From: Bombyx mori
Taxonomy: Eukaryota; Arthropoda; Insecta; Lepidoptera; Bombycidae
Assembly (NCBI RefSeq): GCF_030269925.1
Contig: NC_085130.1
Span: forward strand, 2,678,501 to 2,742,500
DNA: 64,000 nt
Direction of reading: 5' to 3'
Shown here: positions 57,907-64,000 of the stretch, piece by piece
Position numbering within the stretch: position 1 is the stretch's first letter
Layout of the letters: each line of letters starts with the position of its first letter
Notes under the pieces: generated by a model
Told to the model about the DNA's origin: nothing
What the model saw: the letters and a program-made list of their open reading frames with translations, nothing else
The model's database searches: none
Translations under genes and position numbers: made by a program

Positions 57907-58198
57907 TCTATATATACAAAAATGAATTGCTGTTCGTTAGTCTCGCTAAAACTCGAGAACGGCTGGACCGATTTGGCTAATTTTGGTCTTGAATTATTTG
58001 TCGTAGTCCAGCGAAGGTTTAAAGGGTAGATAAATATGAAAATGCTCGGAATTATACAAAATCAAACAATTTTGTTTTTCCTTTGATGTGTCCACCGTCG
58101 GACGGATTTCTTTTGTTTTTTTTTAAGTTTATTTTATACAAAAGTTTAGGTCTTTTATTTATCGATTGAGGCACTACGAAGTCGGCCGGGTCAGCTAG
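57907..58198 (+). mobile_element. Helitron-like element, complete
   Basis: TCTATATATACAAAAATGAA ... CTCGAGAACGGCTGGACCGA ... GTCGGCCGGGTCAGCTAG then T. About 292 bp; an uninterrupted reference for the nested element at 17236-17740. Confidence 0.85.
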
Positions 58199-58388
58199 TA
58201 GGTAATAAAAATAATAAAAAAGATGTAATTTCTATTTTTATTCGCTGTTCGTATTAAAATCTGAGGAGGAATAAGGTAATGGCGACTAAATGTCAGATTG
58301 CTTTGTATCAAAGTTAATGGCCAATAAATAATGTTTTAGAAAAATAAATGAGTTCAAGCCAAGTGAATTGTTTTGTTCAGTGTATTTG

Positions 58389-58595
58389 GTTGTCGTGTAG
58401 GTCACCGGTGTCCTACGCGGCGCACTGAAGTACCTACGTTGATTTCTCTCATCGATCTTTTTAGTAAGACGCCGGAATGCGGTAGGCAGCGGCTTGGTTC
58501 TGCCCCTGGCATTGCTGAAGTCCATGGGCAACGGTAACCACTCACCATCAGGTGGGCCGTATGCTCGTCTGACTACAAGGGCAATAAAAAAAAAA
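58389..58595 (+). mobile_element. GTAGGTCACCGG repeat scrap and YLEPLRSS-family retroposon tail
   Basis: 58395-58440 (GTGTAGGTCACCGGTGTCCTAC) matches the palindromic block at 63347-63368. 58480-58595 is a retroposon 3' end (GCGGTAGGCAGCGGCTTGGT ... AAGGGCAATAAAAAAAA) with a long A tail. Confidence 0.6.
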
Positions 58596-58674
58596 AAAAA
58601 AAAATCGGGTAGATTCCGGGAAATATCCAACAACGTGTGCAACAAACAACCAAGCTACTGAATGTACTGGAATT

Positions 58675-58885
58675 TACTGGTGGTAGGACCTCTTGTGAGC
58701 CCGCACGGGTATTTCTGCCGTGAAGCAGTAACGCGTTTCGGTTTGAAGGGCGGGGCAGCCGTTGTAACTATACTGAGACCTTAGAACTTATATGTCAAGG
58801 TGGGTGGCGCATTTACGTTGTAGATGTCTATGGGCTCCAGTAACCACTTAACGTCAGGTTGGCTGTGAGCTCATCCACCCATCTA
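58675..58885 (+). mobile_element. Bm1 SINE, internally deleted
   Basis: Sense: TTTACTGGTGGTAGGACCTC, with the GTAGGTACCACC segment lost, to CATCTATGCA. Confidence 0.83.
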
Positions 58886-58899
58886 TGCATTTTTTTTAA

Positions 58900-59345
58900 A
58901 TATCGCTAGAGGTAGGCCAGACTTTATTTGAAGAATAAGCCGTAATAAGAAGTAATAATACCCATCCACCCAAAGAACCCTCCTTTTTTCAAAGTCGGTT
59001 TAAACCGATCGACACTTAGAATCGATGTCCCCTCACTACACGAGAGCAGGGGTGAAATTTAATATTCATAATGGCCTCGCGACGCGCACATTTGTTTGGC
59101 CACTTCGCTGTCGGCAGTCCGTTCGATTCCGCAGGTGATCGCGGAATTAAAAGAGCATCAGGTCGTTAGAGCTGCATCAGCGCCACCTGTCGTGCGTTGG
59201 CGGTACTTTGATGCTTCAAACCGACAATCTTTAGCTCTTGAAGGGTGGGGCAGCCGTTGTGGAATTCGTGACGAGTAAGTATCAATCCGGCGCCGGACCA
59301 TACGTCCGGCTGCGCGTCCGGTGCTTGCGTGAAAGCGCGGTCCGT
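58900..59345. other. Intergenic, no gene supported
   Basis: 59090-59280 contains a short open stretch (ATGGCC-type start; GGGTGGGGCAGCCGTTGTGG at 59241 is a Bm1 core scrap). It shows no domain and I do not call it a gene. Confidence 0.4.
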
Positions 59346-59346
59346 A

Positions 59347-59530
59347 ACAACCCTAGCCCACTGAGTTGCTCGCCGGATCTTCTCAGTGACTTGTTTTTCC
59401 GATCCGGTGGTAGATTGAACAAAGCACTGCTCTTGCTAGAGACTAAGTAACTTCGTCAGGTTGAGCCCCGAGAAATCAATACCAGTCAGTGCATAGCTAA
59501 AATAATCCCTTAGGCTACCAGCAAATAGGT
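59347..59530 (+). mobile_element. Family J 3'UTR fragment
   Basis: GCCCACTGAGTTGCTCGCCG ... CGATCCGGTGGTAGATTGAA ... CTTAGGCTACCAGC. Confidence 0.65.
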
Positions 59531-60000
59531 CTAGGACTGGCCTTATGTCTATAGATACCAGAGCTCGTTGTTATGCATATCAAAAAAAAAAAAACTATAT
59601 CTGATGTGACAAGCGAAATAAATCCTTGTCATCTAGTCAACAACGTAACAATTCAAGTTTTACCTGCGAAAATAAAGGCCCGAATGACGAAACATCAAAT
59701 TGTAAATTGCTTTTTGTTAATATAAATGTCACAATTTAAAAGTAGTGCACAGTGTAAAATTCTAGCAATAGGTTAACTTTGTGTTACAAAATTTTTTAGC
59801 CCGCGATTTCGTTTGCCACAGTTTACAGTTCAGCCAATGTTAAGAGTTCACCGGGCTTGTGTAAAGTGCAAGATCTCGTCCAAAAGATTAGGGGAGAATC
59901 AATGAAAAACTATGAAGCTAGATTTTGTCGTTTTTTTATGACTGTAGAATTACCGGTGGCCTTAAGTCCTTTCCAGATTTGCCAGGACAAGTGGTCGAGA
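59531..60000. other. Intergenic, nothing recognised
   Basis: Mostly unique AT-rich DNA with one poly(A)-like run at 59583. Confidence 0.4.
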
Positions 60001-60371
60001 AAAGGTTCAGCCAGGAAGGGTGGGATTTGCTAACAGCTTCCCGAGTGCCTCCGAAGGAGATCCAACAAACTCACGAGCGGCTACTTCGCAAATGAACCTA
60101 CTACCGGATCGGAATCGCGACCCGCTGAGAAAATCCGGCGTGATATACCTACGTGATAACGTCTTATAAATCGATGAACACCGGCTGCACGCACGAAAAG
60201 TGTCACGTTCCGTCCGAGCCTGAACGTGCAAGCGAGAGGCACGATCGGCCCAAGCGTTGACTTGTGACACATTTGTCTCTGTTCTCGCGTGATGTCAGAG
60301 CTAGCAGTTCGAATAGTTCCGCAGCTGACGTCTGACGTAAAACTATCGTCCGTAAGCCGACTTCACAGACT
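60000..60371 (-). mobile_element. Retroposon tail and decayed family P element
   Basis: 60000-60150: antisense CAGCCAGGAAGGGTGGGATT ... CTACTACCGGATCGGAATCG. 60153-60371: GTGATAACGTCTTATAAATC, CCGGCTGCACGCACGAAAAG and ACTATCGTCCGTAAGCCGAC, a family P copy related to 10314 and 26726. Confidence 0.55.
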
Positions 60372-60656
60372 TTACCAATTAATTTTATTTATGGACTAGC
60401 GACCCGCCCTCGCTTCGCTTCGGAAACATTAACTTTTATTATTGATAGCTTAGTCTCGCGATGTTACCCGCGGTTATTCTCGTACCGCGGGCGAAGCTAG
60501 TCTAAAAAAGCTTAAGTTACTCCTTATATCATCAGCTACCTATCAGTGAAAGTTTCGTCAAAATTCGTCCAGCCGTTCCATAGATTAGTCAGAATAAACA
60601 GACAAACAAAAATTGTAAAAAATGTTATTTTGGTGTATGTACCGTATATATACCTA

Positions 60657-61957
60657 CCTAGTCAGGTCATAAGTATTGTCACACAGTAAAAACTTTTCTT
60701 TTAGAATGCTGGCCACAAAAAAGTTTATTGAATTCGAATTTCGAATTGTTCATGATAATGTATACTTTTAGAATTTTACTCATTTTTAAATATGGAGTGG
60801 ACGCTTAAAGAAGACCGTGTTGCAGTTATTGCGTTGCATCGTTGCGGTTACACGCCAATTCAAATTTTTAACATACTGAAAAATTTGAATATAACCAAAA
60901 GATTCGTTTATCGTACCATCAAACGATACAATGAAGACTCTAGTGTAGATGACAGGTCAAGAAGTGGTCGCCCTCGGTCTGTTAGGACTCCAGCAGTGAT
61001 AAAAGCTGTGAAGGCGCGAATTCAAAGAAATCCCAAACGTAAGGAGAAACTGTTGGCCCTTCAGATGGGGTTAAGCATAACCACGGTGAAAAGGGTGTTA
61101 AATGAAGACTTAGGGCTTCGGGCATATCGAAGAAAAACAGGACATCGTTTGAATGCTCGTCTAATGGACCTGAGACTGAAGAGATGCCGCGCTTTGTTGA
61201 AGCGGTACGCGGGAAAAAAATATCGGGAAATTCTTTTTTCGGATGAAAAATTTTTTACCGTAGAAGAGAGCTACAACAAACAAAATGATAAGGTGTACGC
61301 ACACAGTAGTGAAGAAGCGAGCAACCGTATTCCGCGTGTCAAACGAGGTCATTTTCCATCCTCGCTCATGGTATGGTTGGGAGTTTCTTATTGGGGCTTA
61401 ACAGAGGTACATTTTTGTGAGAAAGGTGTAAAAACGAATGCAGTTGTGAATCAAAATACAGTCCTGACGAACCTTGTGGAACCTGTTTCTCATACCATGT
61501 TCAATAACAGGCACTGGGTATTCCAACAAGATTCGGCGCCAGCTCATAGAGCGAAAAGCACACAAGACTGGCTGGCGGCGCGTGAAATCGACTTCATCCG
61601 GCACGAAAACTGGCCCTCCTCCAGTCCAGATTTGAATCCGTTAGATTACAAGATATGGCAACACTTGGAGGAAAAGGCGTGCTCAAAGCCTCATCCCAAT
61701 TTGGAGTCACTCGAGACATCCTTGATTAAGGCAGCCGCCGATATTGACATGGACCTCGTTCGTGCTGCGATAGACGACTGACCGCGCAGATTGAAGGCCT
61801 GTATTCAAAATCACAGAGGTCATTTTGTATAAACTTTAGTGTCATAAGAATCTATGTTTTGTTAAGTTCATTTTGGTATATGAATGGTTACATAATGAAT
61901 AAACTTGTTTCAATTATTTTACATTAAACATGTGACAGAATTTATGACCTGGCTAGG
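60657..61957 (+). mobile_element. maT-type mariner transposon (DD37D), near intact
   Basis: 1,301 bp with left terminus CCTAGTCAGGTCATAAGTATTG and right terminus CAGAATTTATGACCTGGCTAGG, TA on both sides. In opposite orientation to the two copies at 34 and 43 kb. Confidence 0.92.
60792..61781 (+). pseudogene. maT transposase truncated by a Trp330 nonsense change
   Basis: Open for 329 codons from MEWTLKEDRV. All three catalytic aspartates (FSDEKFF, QQDSAPAH, SPDLNPLDYKIW) are retained at the same positions as in the 346-aa copy at 33993. Codon 330, Trp in the intact copy, is TGA, so the last 17 residues (PRRLKACIQNH...) are lost. Because only the C-terminal tail is missing, partial activity cannot be excluded. 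A few other changes, for example VNQNTV for VYQNTV. Confidence 0.9.
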
Positions 61958-62371
61958 TATATTCATATGCATGTACTAAAAAGCGGTTATTTCAATATTA
62001 TTATACAAACAGACATTCCAATTTTATTTTTATGTATAGATAACGAAGAAAATTAGCAGCGACACTCGTCTAGGAAAACTTTTCTGGTAGGCAGCAGTCG
62101 TGAAAAATACTCTTGAACTACTCAAATAGTTTTGGACTGTGTCATGAAAGCTAGGGAAATCTCTCGCCATTACGAAATGAAAGGTCGACCCGAGGCCCCA
62201 GTAATTAAATGGGTAAGAACCGAAGTGACTACCAACGTTATAATTGTACCGGAAAAACACTCTATTGTGGTGCAATGCGAAAAGGAACCAAGCAATTTTT
62301 GTTATTAATTATGGTCGCCCGGTAAATTCGACTATAATTAATTGAAATTATAATTTTGAATGTTTTTTTTG

Positions 62372-62610
62372 TACTGGCGGTAGGATCTCTTGTGAGTCCG
62401 TGCGGGTGGGTACCACCGCCCTGCCTATTTCTGCCGTGAAGCAGTAATGCGTTTCGGTTTGAAGGGTGGGGCAGCCGTTGTAACTATACTGAGACCATAG
62501 AACTTATATCTCAAGGTGGGTGGCGCATTTACTTTGTGAATGTCTATGGGCTCCAGTAACCACTTAACACCAGATAGGCTGTGAGCTCGTCCAACCATCT
62601 AAGCAATAAA
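62372..62610 (+). mobile_element. Bm1 SINE, head-truncated
   Basis: Sense: GTACTGGCGGTAGGATCTCT ... ACCATCTAAGCAATAAATAA. Confidence 0.87.
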
Positions 62611-62717
62611 TAAATAAAAAATGTGTTTGGGTGGCACCCTGGATGGTTTAGATTAACAAATCAGCCCGACAGATGGCACTGCAGTTATTTATCTAGGTTA
62701 TTTACCTAGGTTATATA

Positions 62718-62789
62718 TCTATACTACAACTAAACGGCTGCATCGACTTGAATGAACTTTTGCAGGACAACGTCTGTAAGGTCCGCTAG
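62718..62789 (+). mobile_element. Very short Helitron-like remnant
   Basis: TCTATACTACAACTAAACGG to AAGGTCCGCTAG, T. Just 72 bp with both terminal signatures; an internal-deletion derivative. Confidence 0.5.
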
Positions 62790-62832
62790 TTAATATATAG
62801 ATTTACCACTGAATTAACCATAATATAAGTAA

Positions 62833-63192
62833 CTAGCCGTACTCGCCTGCTTCGCTAGGCATTTTTTTTGTAGCTTAGATGGGTGGACGAGCTCACAGCC
62901 CTTCTGGTGTTAAGTGGTTACTGGAGCCCATAGAAGTCTTCAACGTAGGTAAATGTACCACCCATCTTCAGATATAAGTTTTAAAAATTAATTGCATTTA
63001 AAATTTAAAATTATTTAAAATTAGCATTATTATTTATTGTCATTATTATTAGGGAGTCCAAATATTAGCCTATCCATTAAGTACATGTATTTTCTACATG
63101 GATACCAAGTTTCAAGTCAATTGGATACATGGTTCAGTAGTTATAACGGAACATCCGTACAAAACCACTATAGATTTATATATTAGTATAGA
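62833..63192 (-). mobile_element. Helitron-like element with a Bm1 fragment inside
   Basis: CTAGCCGTACTCGCCTGCTT at the left, ATATTAGTATAGA at the right. A Bm1 fragment (62869-62985, antisense, TAGCTTAGATGGGTGGACGA ... TCAGATATAAGTT) lies within. Confidence 0.72.
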
Positions 63193-63329
63193 TGAAAAAT
63201 TTGATTGGCAAAACACTTTTATTGTTTAAACAGCTTCCCCAGTCTATAATATCAATACTCAATACGTTGTCAAAGGATTGTCATGTCTAGACTGAATGAA
63301 TACACTTTAAAAATTATAGAAATAAGTCT

Positions 63330-63400
63330 TTAACCCTTTGCCTACCGTGTAGGTCACCGGTGACCTACGCGGTGCACTGAAGTGAGTATGTCAGTGTCTG
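63330..63400. repeat. TTAA-flanked repeat end with a perfect 20-bp palindrome
   Basis: TTAACCCTTTGCCTACCGTG followed by the palindrome GTAGGTCACCGGTGACCTAC (63349-63368). The TTAACCC start is what piggyBac-like element ends look like. A second copy of the palindromic block is at 58395. The other end was not found. Confidence 0.5.
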
Positions 63401-63514
63401 TTACTAAGGCCCAGGATTGTCTGACTTTGCCTTCTTTTGTTTGTTAATGTATGTTTCAGTCTTTTAGGTCTTTTATAAATAGACCGGATGTCTTTTGGTA
63501 TACACACTTCTTTT

Positions 63515-63925
63515 TACTGGTGGCAGGACCTCTTGTGAGTCCGCACGGGTGGGTACCACCACCCTGCTTATTTCTGTCGTGAAGCAGTAACGCGTTTCGG
63601 TTTGAAGGGTGGAGACAAATTCTTGGCTACCTCTAGCCTAACATCATCCAAGTGAAAATTATGTATTTTTTTATTTTTATTTTTCATTTGTTCAGATCAA
63701 ATTGTTTTAATGGCCCAGTCTTTTTTGAGTAGGAGAAATGCTGTTGCAGTTTCCTGGGAAGGTTAGAATGGTGAGAGACATCAATCTCATCTCCCATGAG
63801 AGAGGCTGCCATCTATGGGATCCAGTAACCATCGCCTACGTAATAAGTTCTCCAAGTTGAGTAATAGATTTAAGTATCTTTTAAGTGCTGTATTTTAGCT
63901 CGTCCACTCATATAGCCAATAAAAA
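63515..63925 (+). mobile_element. Bm1 SINE, middle replaced by other sequence
   Basis: 63515-63613 (CTGGTGGCAGGACCTCTTGT ... TTTGAAGGGTGGAG) and the tail at 63897-63925 (AGCTCGTCCACTCATATAGC ... AATAAAAAAAA) are Bm1; the ~280 bp between are not. Confidence 0.7.
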
Positions 63926-63952
63926 AAAAATTTTGGCAGACTTCAAGTTTTA

Positions 63953-64000
63953 TTTTATTTTTATTGCTTAGATGGGTGGACGAGCTCACAGCCCACCTGT
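63953..64000 (-). mobile_element. Bm1 SINE, cut by the window end
   Basis: TTATTTTTATTGCTTAGATG ... CAGCCCACCTG; the antisense 3' tail of another copy. Confidence 0.85.

Larger units (their letters stand above)
60396..62040 (-). mobile_element. Helitron-like element carrying a maT transposon
   Basis: Antisense: CTAGCGACCCGCCCTCGCTT at 60396 and ... CAAACAGACATTCCAATTTT, TATGTATAGA at 62040. The two halves match the 5116-5465 remnant in reverse order. The maT element 60657-61957 sits inside, between TA dinucleotides. Confidence 0.8.

Noticed and set aside
62030..62275. 81-codon minus-strand ORF
   Set aside because: Aromatic-rich frame without motifs that overlaps a Helitron end.

Overview
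The window is eukaryotic and almost certainly from a silkworm (Bombyx mori or a very close relative). Bm1 SINEs occur more than twenty times in both orientations. They sit with R1-clade and other non-LTR retrotransposons, Lepidoptera-type Helitrons (5' TCTATAC..., 3' ...CTAGT), DD37D mariner/maT transposons and gypsy-like solo LTRs. Unique sequence is AT-rich and the genes are split by long, repeat-filled introns, so nearly all host coding sequence here was found by joining exons rather than from long ORFs.

Layout. 1-4867 is an R1-clade non-LTR retrotransposon: ORF1 with zinc knuckles, a TAATG stop-start junction, then ORF2 with endonuclease and reverse transcriptase carrying one frameshift, a 3'UTR and a poly(A). 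4868-7226 is AT-rich intergenic DNA with old Helitron remnants and a perfect 23-bp hairpin. 7227-16739 (+) is a complete ten-exon ABHD12-like serine hydrolase gene (374 aa deduced). 16740-32700 is intergenic and filled with SINEs, solo LTRs, Helitrons, a frameshifted maT element and retroelement ORF remnants. 32757-39120 (+) is a seven-exon gene for a small secreted protein (251 aa deduced): a signal peptide, four repeats each encoded by its own phase-1 exon (147, 147, 147 and 156 bp), and a lysine-rich amphipathic tail. I do not recognise it. 39982-51405 (+) is a second ABHD12-like gene with almost the same exon structure as the first; its last exons, including the catalytic histidine, were not found before the window ends. 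51406-64000 is transposon-rich, with one more nearly intact maT element inside a Helitron-like element.

The biology. Two tandem paralogues of a membrane-anchored alpha/beta hydrolase (the ABHD12 family, lysophosphatidylserine/monoacylglycerol lipases) flank an exon-duplicated secreted-peptide gene, all on the + strand. The four-repeat gene is the best candidate for something undescribed. Its duplicated introns carry the same foldback-element insertion, and one of them was then hit by an apparently intact maT transposon, so the order of events can be read. The rest of the window records nested transposition: maT in foldback elements, maT in a Helitron, Helitron in Helitron, Helitron in LTR, R1-type tail in SINE, and a MITE inside another repeat.
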